Positions 25,458 to 33,791 of a stretch of DNA of 64,000 nt are shown here, one piece after another (position 1 is the first letter of the stretch; each line of letters begins with the position of its first letter). A program made the position numbers and the translations under genes. A model generated the notes under the pieces. It did no database searches, was not told the origin of the DNA, and saw only the letters and a program-made list of their open reading frames with translations. This stretch comes from WTGU01 sp965200925 (lineage in GTDB: Bacteria > Pseudomonadota > Alphaproteobacteria > UBA828): the NCBI GenBank assembly GCA_965200925.1, contig OZ241738.1, positions 3,224,001-3,288,000 of the forward strand, given 5' to 3'.

Positions 25458-25593
25458 ATGCCCGATACCCGCCTGATCGAGCGGTGGTTGCCGATTGCGG
25501 CGCTGGGGATCGAGAGCGTGCGGGAGCGGACGCCGATGACGCCGTTTCCGGCGCCGAACCGGCTGCACGTCTGGTGGGCGCGGCGGCCGCTGG
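25458..25593 (+). repeat. Direct repeat, right copy (DUF1156 5' end)
   Basis: Intact copy of the segment duplicated at 20055-20190. It continues into the full methylase gene. The two copies bracket a 5.3-kb segment that carries the STAND-like NTPase, the repeat NTPase and their promoter. Confidence 0.85.
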
Positions 25594-28346
25594 TGGCGTC
25601 GCGGGCGGCGGTGCTGGCCTCGCTGCTGCCGGCGGACGCGGACCGGGAGCGGTTTCTGCACGTGCTCGGGATTCACGGGGATCCGGTGGCGGCCAAGAAA
25701 CGAATCGCCATCGCAACCCGAAAAGGCGAACGACTCGGGGCCGGGGCTTACGGCTACCCCCGCGCCTTCGGCTACACGCCGTCCGAAGAAGACAGAAGCT
25801 GGTTGGCGGGAGCCGTCTCGCAAGACGCAATGATTCTCGATCCGACGGCGGGCGGGGGCAGCGTGCCGTTCGAAGCCGCGCGGCTCGGTTTCGAATCCCT
25901 CGCCAACGACCTCAATCCGGTGTCGGCCCTGATTATGCGCGCGACGCTGGAGTGGCCGGCCAAGCATGGGCTCGAAGTCAAGGCGGCCGTCGAGGAGCTG
26001 GGCCGCAAGCTGACATCGAAGGTTCGGGAACGCCTCGCCGGCGTGTTCCCCGAAGAACCCGAAGACGACATGCGGCCCGATGGCTACCTCTGGGCGCGCA
26101 CCGTCGCGTGCCCCTATTGCGAGGGGATGGTGCCGTTGTCGCCGAACTGGCGGCTGGCGCCGGACGGGACGGGGGTGCGGTTGCGGCCGGGGGACGGGAG
26201 CTGTGCGTTCGAGATCGTCGGGAGCGCGCGGGAGCAGTCGCCCGGCACGGTCGCGCGCGGCGCCGGGCGCTGCCCTTACCCGGATTGCGGGCGGGTGATC
26301 GACGGCGACGAGATCAAACGCCAAGCCCAGGCCGGCGGCATGGGCGAGCAGCCGTTCGCGGTGGTCTTCAAGAAGCGGGTGCTCGTCAAGACGAAGACCG
26401 GCAAGACCCGCGAGAAATGGGTGCGCGGCTACCGCGCGCCGCGGCCCGAAGACGACAACGGCGCGGCGGTCGCGGCGCGGCTCGCCGGGAAGCTGCCGGA
26501 ATGGGAGGCGTTCGACGTCGTGCCGAGCGAGCGGCTCCCGGACGGCAACAAGACGACCGAGCCGCAACGCTACGGCATGCCCTTGTGGCGCGACCTGTTC
26601 TCGCCGCGGCAGCTGCTCTGCCACGGGACGAGCGTGGAAGTGTTCCGGGAGATGCTGGACGCCGACCGGGAGGCGGGCAGGCTGAGCGAGGGTCGCAAGG
26701 CGGCGTATGGGTATCTCGCGCTCTCGCTGGACAAGTTGCTGAACTACAACTGTCGGATGACTCGCTGGATCGTGGCTCGCGAAGTCATAGCCGGTAAGTT
26801 CGATCGCCACGACTTTGCATTCGTCTGGTCCTATGCCGAAATGGCGCCTCTGATCGCCGGCCTCGGCTACGACTGGGCCATCGGGCAGACGGCCAAATGC
26901 ATCAAGGAGCTCGTCGCGCTGGTGCGCCCGGACGGGGGCGCCGGGTTGTTCGAGGGCACGGAACCGCCGCCGGTCACGATCACCTGCAAGCCGGGGGATG
27001 CGCTCGACCACATCGCCGACGCCTCCATCGACGCGGTGGTGATGGACCCGCCCTATTACGACAACGTGATGTACGCGGAGCTCTCGGATTTCTTCTACGT
27101 CTGGCTCAAGCGCACGGCGGGGCACGTCTTCCCCGACCTGTTCCGCCGCCAGCTGACGGACAAGGACAACGAGGCGGTGGCCAACCCGGCGCGGTTCAAG
27201 GGCGAGAAGGGCGCCCGCGCGCTGGCGGGGCGGGACTATCAAGAGCGCATGGCGTCGATCTTCGCCGAATGCCGCAGGGTGCTGAAGCCCGACGGCATCA
27301 TGACGCTGATGTTCACCCACAAGGCGACCGGCGCCTGGGACGCGCTCGCCACCGGGCTGATGGAAGCCGGCTTCGCCATCACCGCGTCCTGGCCCATCAA
27401 CACCGAGGCCGAAGGCAGCCTGCACGTCCGCAACAAGGCCGCGGCCAACAGCACCGTCTTCCTCGCCTGCCGCCCGCGCGCCGGCGGTGGGGAACTGCGG
27501 GAAGGCGCCTATTGGGAGGACGTCGAACCCCGTGTCGCCCGCGCGGTGCGCGAACGGGTCGAGGCGTTTCGCGACGCCGGCATCGGCGGGGTCGATCTCT
27601 ATCTCGCGTCCTTCGGCCCGGCGCTGGAGGAATTCTCGCGCCATTGGCCGCTCAGGCGCGGCACGCCGCGCGCAATGCCGGAAGAGCGGCGGCGACGGAG
27701 GCAGCAGGCATTGTTCGAGGGGGAATGGGACCCTTACGCCGCGACGCCGGAGGACGCGCTCGACGCCGCCCGGCGCGAGGTCAAGCGCTGGCGCTTGGAG
27801 CAGTTGACCCATCTCGAGGCCGATGTCGATCTCGACCCGGCGACCGCCTTCTTCGTGCTGGCCTGGGACACCTTCCGCGCCCCGGTCTTCGCCTATGACG
27901 AGGCGCTTTGCCTCGCCCGCGCGATCGGCGTCGACCTGGACGGCGACGTCGTGGGCCGCCTCGCCGAGAAGAAGGGCAGCAACGTCCGGTTCTGGGACAG
28001 CGCGCGCCGCGCCGCCAAGGGCACGCTCGGCCCGCCCGACGGCGCGCGCGGCATGATCGACGCTCTCCACCACGCCGCCAACGTGGCGCGCACGAGGACG
28101 CTCGCCGCCGCCCGCGAGATGCTGGAAGGCGCGCTGGCGGCGCGGGACCCGCGGTTCCTCGCCGCCCTCGAAGCGGTGCTGGAAGTGCTCCCGATTTCCA
28201 GGACGTTCACCGGAATCGACCTGGAAGGGGAGGTCGAAGCCGCCAGCGACGATTTCGAGGCGCTCTACAATCTCGCCCGCCTCGCCTACCGCGACGAGAT
28301 CGACGAGCCCGAGCAATTGAAGTTCTGGCGGGACGGCGACGCCTGA
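25458..28346 (+). CDS. DUF1156 DNA adenine methylase-like protein
   Basis: 962 residues. The N-terminal DUF1156 block has RLIERWLPIAALGIESVRE and NRLHVWWARRPL. SAM-binding motif I is LDPTAGGGSVPFEA (about residue 127), and the catalytic DPPYYDN is at residue 530, followed by YAELSDFFYVWLKR; DPPY marks an N6-adenine class enzyme. Two cysteine pairs (CPYC near 217, CPYPDC near 272) look like a zinc ribbon inserted between the motifs. Such proteins modify host DNA or act as phage-discriminating components beside DUF499. It starts 1 bp after the repeat-NTPase stop and is followed 2 bp later by the helicase gene. Confidence 0.9.
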   Translation: MPDTRLIERWLPIAALGIESVRERTPMTPFPAPNRLHVWWARRPLVASRAAVLASLLPADADRERFLHVLGIHGDPVAAKKRIAIATRKGERLGAGAYGYPRAFGYTPSEEDRSWLAGAVSQDAMILDPTAGGGSVPFEAARLGFESLANDLNPVSALIMRATLEWPAKHGLEVKAAVEELGRKLTSKVRERLAGVFPEEPEDDMRPDGYLWARTVACPYCEGMVPLSPNWRLAPDGTGVRLRPGDGSCAFEIVGSAREQSPGTVARGAGRCPYPDCGRVIDGDEIKRQAQAGGMGEQPFAVVFKKRVLVKTKTGKTREKWVRGYRAPRPEDDNGAAVAARLAGKLPEWEAFDVVPSERLPDGNKTTEPQRYGMPLWRDLFSPRQLLCHGTSVEVFREMLDADREAGRLSEGRKAAYGYLALSLDKLLNYNCRMTRWIVAREVIAGKFDRHDFAFVWSYAEMAPLIAGLGYDWAIGQTAKCIKELVALVRPDGGAGLFEGTEPPPVTITCKPGDALDHIADASIDAVVMDPPYYDNVMYAELSDFFYVWLKRTAGHVFPDLFRRQLTDKDNEAVANPARFKGEKGARALAGRDYQERMASIFAECRRVLKPDGIMTLMFTHKATGAWDALATGLMEAGFAITASWPINTEAEGSLHVRNKAAANSTVFLACRPRAGGGELREGAYWEDVEPRVARAVRERVEAFRDAGIGGVDLYLASFGPALEEFSRHWPLRRGTPRAMPEERRRRRQQALFEGEWDPYAATPEDALDAARREVKRWRLEQLTHLEADVDLDPATAFFVLAWDTFRAPVFAYDEALCLARAIGVDLDGDVVGRLAEKKGSNVRFWDSARRAAKGTLGPPDGARGMIDALHHAANVARTRTLAAAREMLEGALAARDPRFLAALEAVLEVLPISRTFTGIDLEGEVEAASDDFEALYNLARLAYRDEIDEPEQLKFWRDGDA

Positions 28347-28348
28347 CC

Positions 28349-31300
28349 ATGCTCCGGGACCGCGCCTGGAAGCTCAAATACACGCCGGAGGACGGCGATC
28401 TCGTTCGCCTCTTCTACGTTCCGGCGCTCGAAGACGCCGCGCGCTACGACCGGCTGACGGGATACTTCAACGCCGGCGCGCTCGCGCTCGCCGCGCGCGG
28501 CATCGAGGGGCTGGTGCGCAATGGCGGCCGCATGCGCCTGATCGTCGGCTGCACCCTGGCGCCGCCCGAGATCGAGGCGATCGAAAAGGGCGCGGAACTG
28601 CGGGCGCTGGTGAAGAAGCATCTGGCCCGGCTGCCGCTGGCGCCGCCCGACGCGGACGCCGAAGGCGCGCTCGAACTGCTGGCCTGGATGGTGGCGCGCG
28701 GACACCTGGAGGCGAAGGTCGCGGTGCCCTGCGACGCGAACGGGCGGCCCGTCCACGACGACGCGCTCTTCCACGAGAAGACCGGCATCGTCGAGGACCG
28801 CGCCGGCGCCCGGCTCGCCTGGACGGGCAGCCTGAACGAGACCGCCGCCGGCTGGCGGCGCAATTGGGAGAGCGTCACCGTCTATACGAGCTGGGGGCCG
28901 GAGCCCGAGCGGGTCGCCGGGGAAGAGGCGAATTTCGCCCGCCTGTGGGCGAACCGGGCCGGGCGCGCGGTGGTGCTCGACGTGCCCGAGGCGGCGCGGC
29001 GGGACCTGCTGCGCTTCATGCCCGCGGGCGACCGGCCCGCGCGCCTGGAGGGAACGGCGGGCGCACCGCCCGGGCGGCCCGCGGGCGGGGCGGCGGCGCC
29101 CGACCCGGCCCCGCCGGCTGCCGCACCGTTCACCGACCGGCGCGCGCTCGTCTGGGCCTTCATCGCGAGGGCGGCCCGCCTGGACGCAGGCGGCGCCCGC
29201 GTCGGCGAGGCGACGGCGGCGGTGACGCCCTGGCCGCACCAGATCCGCGCCTTCGAGCGGTTGTACGCGCGCTGGCCGCCCAGGCTCCTGATCGCCGACG
29301 AGGTGGGCCTCGGCAAGACGATCCAGGCCGGGATGCTGCTGCGCCAAGCTTGGCTCGCCGGGCGGGCGAAGCGCATCCTGATCCTGGCGCCCAAGGCCGT
29401 GCTCGGCCAGTGGCAGATCGAGCTGCGCGAGAAGTTCAACCTCAACTGGCCGATTTACGACGGGCGCAAGCTCGTCCGCCATCCCTCGCCGGCGCTGCGC
29501 GGCACGCACCAACGCGAGGCCGGCCCGGAGGGATGGCACGCGGAGCCGGCCGTGATCGCCTCCAGCCAGCTGATGCGGCGGCGGGAGCGGGCGGCCGCCT
29601 TGCTGGACGGCGCGAAGCCGTGGGACCTGGTGGTGCTGGACGAAGCCCACCACGCGCGCCGGCGCGCGCCCGGCGCACCCGGCGAGGGCGGGCCGAACGC
29701 CCTGCTGCGGCTGATGCGGGCGCTGCGGGAGCGCAGCCGGGGCCTGATCCTGCTGACGGCGACTCCCATGCAGGTCCACCCCGTCGAATTGTGGGACCTG
29801 CTGGACCTTCTGGGCCTCCCGCCGGAATGGACCGAGGAGGCGTTCCTGCGCTTCTTCGACGATCTCGCGGAGGCCAGCCCGGCGCCCGAGGCGCTGGAGC
29901 GCATGGCGCGTCTCTTCCGGGCGGCCGAACGCGACGGCGGGCCGGTGGCGGACGGCGCGGCGCGGACCCTCGCCAGGTTGTCGCCGCTGAAGACCCGCAA
30001 GGTCCTGCGCGCCCTCCGCGACGACGCCGGCATCCCGCGCCGGCAGCTGGAAACGCCGGAGAGGCGGGCGGCCGTCGCCGTCATGCGGGCGCATACGCCG
30101 ATCCGCCATCTGGTCTCGCGCCACACCCGCGACCTGCTGCGCGGCTACTTCAAGGCGGGGATGCTGGCGACGCCGGTGGCGGCGCGCAAGGTGGAGGACC
30201 GCTTCATCGCCATGACGGCGGCGGAGCGGGCGCTCTACGAAGACGTGGAGGACTACATCTCGGAGGCCTGCGCGCGGGCGCCGGCGGGCGAGCGCTCGGC
30301 GGTCGGGTTCGTGATGACGATCTACCGCCGGCGCCTCGCCAGCAGCTTCCGGGCGCTCGGCGCCACGCTGGAACGGCGCCTGGCCGCCATCGAAAGCGGC
30401 GGCAAGACGCCGGCGGCGGGCCTCGACGAAGACGCGCCGGACGACGAGACGGCCGACGACGTGCTCGATGGGGAGGAGGTGGCCCGCATGGAGGCCCGCG
30501 CGCTGCCGGTCGAGGAGCGGGCGCGCATCGAGGGCCTGCTCGCCCGCATCCGGGCGTTGCCGGCAGACGGCAAGCTCGCGCGCCTGCGGGAAACGCTGGC
30601 CGGCCTGTGCGAAGGCGGCCACGGGCAGGCGATGGTGTTCACCCAATACACCGACACCATGGACTTTCTGCGCGATTCCCTCGGCGGGGAAGGCGGCGGG
30701 CGGGTGCTGTGCTTCTCGGGCCGGGGCGGCGAGATCCAGGCCGCGGGCGGCGGCTGGCGCGGCGTCGGCCGCGGCGAGGCCCGGCGCCGGTTCCGCGACG
30801 GCGAGGCGCGGATCCTGCTCTGCACCGACGCCGCCGCGGAGGGGCTCAACTTCCAGTTCTGCGGCGCCCTGGTCAATTACGACATGCCGTGGAACCCGAT
30901 GCGGGTCGAGCAGCGCATCGGGCGCATCGACCGGCTGGGGCAGGCGCATCCGATCATCCGCGTCGTCAACCTGCACTACGAGGATACGGTCGAGACCGAC
31001 GTCTACCGCGCGCTGCGAAAGCGCATCGGCCTGTTCGAGACGGTCGTGGGCCGCCTGCAACCGATTCTCGCGCGCCTGCCGCGGACCTTCTCGGACGCGG
31101 TGCTCGCCGGCGGCGGGAACGGGTCCGCGGTGCGCGCGAACGCGGTGGCGGCGGTCGAACGGCAGGCGCGGGAGGCCGGGGCGGGCGGCTTCGACATCGA
31201 CGCCCTGCTGGACGGGGCGCCCGCCCCGCCGGAACGGGCGCCGCCGGCGCTCACGATGGAGGACCTCGACCGGGTGATCGCCTCGCCCGACCTCATGCCG

Positions 31301-31525
31301 CCCGGCGTGGACGTGCAACCGCTGTCGCCCCGCGAATACGGGCTGCTCGCCCCCGGCATGGCCGAACGCCTGCGCGTGACGACCGACCCCGCCTATTACG
31401 AGGAACACGCGGAGAGCGTCGAGCTCTGGTCCCCCGGCAACCCCCTGTTCACCCCGCCGGCGCTCCCCGCCCCCGCCGACGAGCCGCCGCCCGGCGCGAC
31501 GCTGCGGGAGATCCTGGAGCGCTGA
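28349..31525 (+). CDS. PLD-domain/SNF2-family helicase
   Basis: 1058 residues. The N-terminal 230 residues form a phospholipase-D-like domain (RYDRLTGYFNAGALALAARG, then FHEKTGIVED and AWTGSLNETAAGW), which in defence helicases serves as a nuclease or DNA-binding module. After a proline-rich linker comes the SNF2 motor: ADEVGLGKTIQAG (about 317), DEAHHAR (about 431), LLTATPMQ, and the second half TDAAAEGLNFQ with RVEQRIGRIDRLGQ (about 852). This gene pair with DUF1156 is the standard partner set of DUF499. ATG 28349 follows the methylase stop by 2 bp. Confidence 0.9.
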   Translation: MLRDRAWKLKYTPEDGDLVRLFYVPALEDAARYDRLTGYFNAGALALAARGIEGLVRNGGRMRLIVGCTLAPPEIEAIEKGAELRALVKKHLARLPLAPPDADAEGALELLAWMVARGHLEAKVAVPCDANGRPVHDDALFHEKTGIVEDRAGARLAWTGSLNETAAGWRRNWESVTVYTSWGPEPERVAGEEANFARLWANRAGRAVVLDVPEAARRDLLRFMPAGDRPARLEGTAGAPPGRPAGGAAAPDPAPPAAAPFTDRRALVWAFIARAARLDAGGARVGEATAAVTPWPHQIRAFERLYARWPPRLLIADEVGLGKTIQAGMLLRQAWLAGRAKRILILAPKAVLGQWQIELREKFNLNWPIYDGRKLVRHPSPALRGTHQREAGPEGWHAEPAVIASSQLMRRRERAAALLDGAKPWDLVVLDEAHHARRRAPGAPGEGGPNALLRLMRALRERSRGLILLTATPMQVHPVELWDLLDLLGLPPEWTEEAFLRFFDDLAEASPAPEALERMARLFRAAERDGGPVADGAARTLARLSPLKTRKVLRALRDDAGIPRRQLETPERRAAVAVMRAHTPIRHLVSRHTRDLLRGYFKAGMLATPVAARKVEDRFIAMTAAERALYEDVEDYISEACARAPAGERSAVGFVMTIYRRRLASSFRALGATLERRLAAIESGGKTPAAGLDEDAPDDETADDVLDGEEVARMEARALPVEERARIEGLLARIRALPADGKLARLRETLAGLCEGGHGQAMVFTQYTDTMDFLRDSLGGEGGGRVLCFSGRGGEIQAAGGGWRGVGRGEARRRFRDGEARILLCTDAAAEGLNFQFCGALVNYDMPWNPMRVEQRIGRIDRLGQAHPIIRVVNLHYEDTVETDVYRALRKRIGLFETVVGRLQPILARLPRTFSDAVLAGGGNGSAVRANAVAAVERQAREAGAGGFDIDALLDGAPAPPERAPPALTMEDLDRVIASPDLMPPGVDVQPLSPREYGLLAPGMAERLRVTTDPAYYEEHAESVELWSPGNPLFTPPALPAPADEPPPGATLREILER

Positions 31526-31571
31526 GACGCCGGACGACCGAAGATGCGGATCGCGCGGGGCCGGAGAGCCC

Positions 31572-31967
31572 ATGGACGATCGGGTGGACGTTTTCGCATG
31601 GCGCGAGCAAAGGGACGGACTTCCCGGTTTCCTCCTGGCCGCGGCGCAGGTGGCGACGGGTAGGGACTGGAAGGACAAGTCGATCTTGTCCCATATCGAC
31701 CACGCGTTTCCTCTCCGATGGTTCAAGCGTCCGCCCGCGACCAGGATGGTTCCCTGTCACGTCATCCCCTTCGCGCGCCCGGACGACGAGTTCCGCGACG
31801 ACGTGCTGGTTCTCGGCAACGTCCTGCACCGGCTTCGCGTTCCGCGTCGCGTGAGCGAGGCCGTCGACCTCGCCGGGAGCGGCGTCCCGATCGAAGCGTT
31901 CGACCGGCTGGATGAGGCGGCGGCCTGGATCGCGTCCTGGGTGGAACGGGCGCGCAGACCGCATTGA
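31572..31967 (+). CDS. Small protein of unknown function after the defence operon
   Basis: 131 residues from ATG 31572, 46 bp after the helicase stop, with a GGAGAG about 5 nt upstream. It is a soluble protein with RVDVFAWREQRDGLPGFLLA at the N-terminus, a central WFKRPPATRMVPCHVIPF and a helical C-terminus (DRLDEAAAWIASWVERARR). I do not recognise it. Its place at the end of the same-strand run makes it a candidate accessory gene of the defence system, but it could equally be a chromosomal neighbour. Confidence 0.6.
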   Translation: MDDRVDVFAWREQRDGLPGFLLAAAQVATGRDWKDKSILSHIDHAFPLRWFKRPPATRMVPCHVIPFARPDDEFRDDVLVLGNVLHRLRVPRRVSEAVDLAGSGVPIEAFDRLDEAAAWIASWVERARRPH

Positions 31968-32020
31968 CCGCGCCGGCGCCCCGGTGAGACACTGCGGTGG
32001 GCGTTGCGGGGAGGCAGGCG

Positions 32021-33772
32021 ATGGCGAGCGAGGCGAACGGTGGCTTCCGGACGGACGTGGTGACCCGCGAGATCGTGCGCGGCAAGCTGCTGGCGGTGGC
32101 CGACGAGATGGGGGTGGTGCTGGCGCGCAGCAGCATGAGCCCCGTCATCTACGAGGTGCTGGATTTCGCCTGCGGCTTCTGCGACGCGGACGGCGCGCTC
32201 GTCTCCCAGACCAACGGGATCACGGTCTTCACCGGGACCTTCTCCCTCCAGGTCAACGTCATCCGGGAGAAGTTCGGCGACCGCATCCGGCCCGGCGACA
32301 TCTACATGCTCAACGACCCCTACCGGGGTGGCACCCACTACAACGACGTGGGCGTGATCAAGCCGGTGTTCGTCGATGGCGCGCTCTTCGCCTTCGCCAT
32401 CTCCATCTCGCACTGGACGGACGTGGGCGGCAAGGCGCCCGGCTCGCTGCCGGCCGACGCGACGGAGATCTTCCAGGAGGGCATCTGCTTCCCCGGCATC
32501 CACGTCTACAAGGAGGGCGAACGCCAGGACGCGGTGTTCGAGATGATCGCCGCCAACGTGCGCCTGCCGAAGATGGCACTGGGCGATCTCAACGCCGCCC
32601 TCGCCTCGGTGCGCATCGCCGAGAAGCGCTGCCTCGAACTCTGCGAAAAATACGGCGCGCTGGCGGTGCGGGAGACCTTCCGCCACATCCTCGATTCCAG
32701 CGAGCGCGTGAGCCGCGCGGCGGTCGCCGCGCTGCCCGACGGCACCTACGAGGCCCGCGACTGGGTGGACGGCGACGGCATCACGGACGAGCGCTTCCCC
32801 ACCCGCGTCGCCGTGCGCATCGCGGGCGATTCCATCACCGTCGACTATGCCGGCTCTTGTGAGCAGTTGCGGGGCCCCGTCAACTGCTCACGCTCGGCCC
32901 TGGTCTCGGCGGTGAAGACGGTCTTCAAGGCGATCGTCGATCCCGCCTCGCCCTCCAACGAGGGCTGGTTCCGGCCGCTGAAGGTGGCGGCGCCCGACGG
33001 CACGGTGTTCACCGCCACCAAGCCGGCGCCGGTCGGCTGGTATTACGAGGGCACGGGCCAGGCCTCGGAACTGGCCTGGAAGGCGCTGGCGCCGGTCGCG
33101 CCGCGGCGGGTCAGCATGGGCAGCGCCAACAGCCTCTGCGTCACGGTGCTGGGCGGCCACGACCGCGCCAAGGGCGAGCCCTGGGTGATGATCGAGCCCA
33201 GCATGGTGGGCTGGGGCGCCACCGACGAGCGCGACGGCAACTGCGTCACCAGCGCCATCACCAACGGCGATACCTTCAACTACTCCATCGAGCTGCTGGA
33301 GGCGAAGTTCCCCGTGCGGGTGAACCGCTATGCCCTCAACACGCCGGGCGGAGTCGGCGCCGGGCGCTACCGGGGCGGTTACGGCTCCATCCGCGAATAC
33401 GAGGTCCTGGCCGACGACGCCGTGCTCTCGGCCAGCTACGGCCGCTCGATCGAGAAGCCCTGGGCGCGCGAGGGCGGCGGGGAAGGCTCCTGCAACTACT
33501 TCGACCTCCACGTCGGCAACGACGCGCGCCGCGCCGCGCGAGCGCCGACCACGGTGATGAAGCGGGGCGACGTAATCCGCATGTTCACCGGCGGCGGCGG
33601 CGGCTTCGGCGACCCCTTCGAGCGGCCGCCCGAGGAGGTGCTGGCGGAGGTGCGGGCGGACTACATCACGGCCGCGCAGGCGCGCGAGGATTACGGCGTC
33701 GTCGTCGCCGCCGACGGCCGCGCGGTGGACGCAGCGGCGACGGCGAGGCTGCGCACCGCCGCGCCCGCCTGA
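32021..33772 (+). CDS. Hydantoinase B / oxoprolinase family protein (HyuB-like)
   Basis: 583 residues. Begins with a helical block (RTDVVTREIVRGKLLAVADEMG) and has the family segments SFACG-like VLDFACGFCDADG, NDPYRGGTHYNDV, and a glycine-rich end TGGGGGFGDPFERPPEEVL. HyuB pairs with HyuA to hydrolyse hydantoins or related lactams with ATP, as in N-methylhydantoinase and acetone carboxylase alpha-type subunits. ATG 32021 is preceded by GGGGAGG; an upstream in-frame GTG at 31997 lacks a good site. The hyuA-like gene follows 19 bp later. A link with the racemase/deacylase operon at 9-11 kb is possible but not shown. Confidence 0.9.
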   Translation: MASEANGGFRTDVVTREIVRGKLLAVADEMGVVLARSSMSPVIYEVLDFACGFCDADGALVSQTNGITVFTGTFSLQVNVIREKFGDRIRPGDIYMLNDPYRGGTHYNDVGVIKPVFVDGALFAFAISISHWTDVGGKAPGSLPADATEIFQEGICFPGIHVYKEGERQDAVFEMIAANVRLPKMALGDLNAALASVRIAEKRCLELCEKYGALAVRETFRHILDSSERVSRAAVAALPDGTYEARDWVDGDGITDERFPTRVAVRIAGDSITVDYAGSCEQLRGPVNCSRSALVSAVKTVFKAIVDPASPSNEGWFRPLKVAAPDGTVFTATKPAPVGWYYEGTGQASELAWKALAPVAPRRVSMGSANSLCVTVLGGHDRAKGEPWVMIEPSMVGWGATDERDGNCVTSAITNGDTFNYSIELLEAKFPVRVNRYALNTPGGVGAGRYRGGYGSIREYEVLADDAVLSASYGRSIEKPWAREGGGEGSCNYFDLHVGNDARRAARAPTTVMKRGDVIRMFTGGGGGFGDPFERPPEEVLAEVRADYITAAQAREDYGVVVAADGRAVDAAATARLRTAAPA

Positions 33773-33791
33773 ACGCGGGCGGCGCTCCGTC

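Noticed and set aside
20055..25593. Insertion sequence or transposon around the NTPase pair
   Set aside because: No transposase gene, terminal inverted repeats or short target duplication; the flanking repeat is coding sequence of the methylase.
25302..31726. Long minus-strand frames opposite the methylase and helicase genes
   Set aside because: They lack motifs, are Arg/Ala/Pro-rich and mirror genes with full catalytic motifs on the plus strand.
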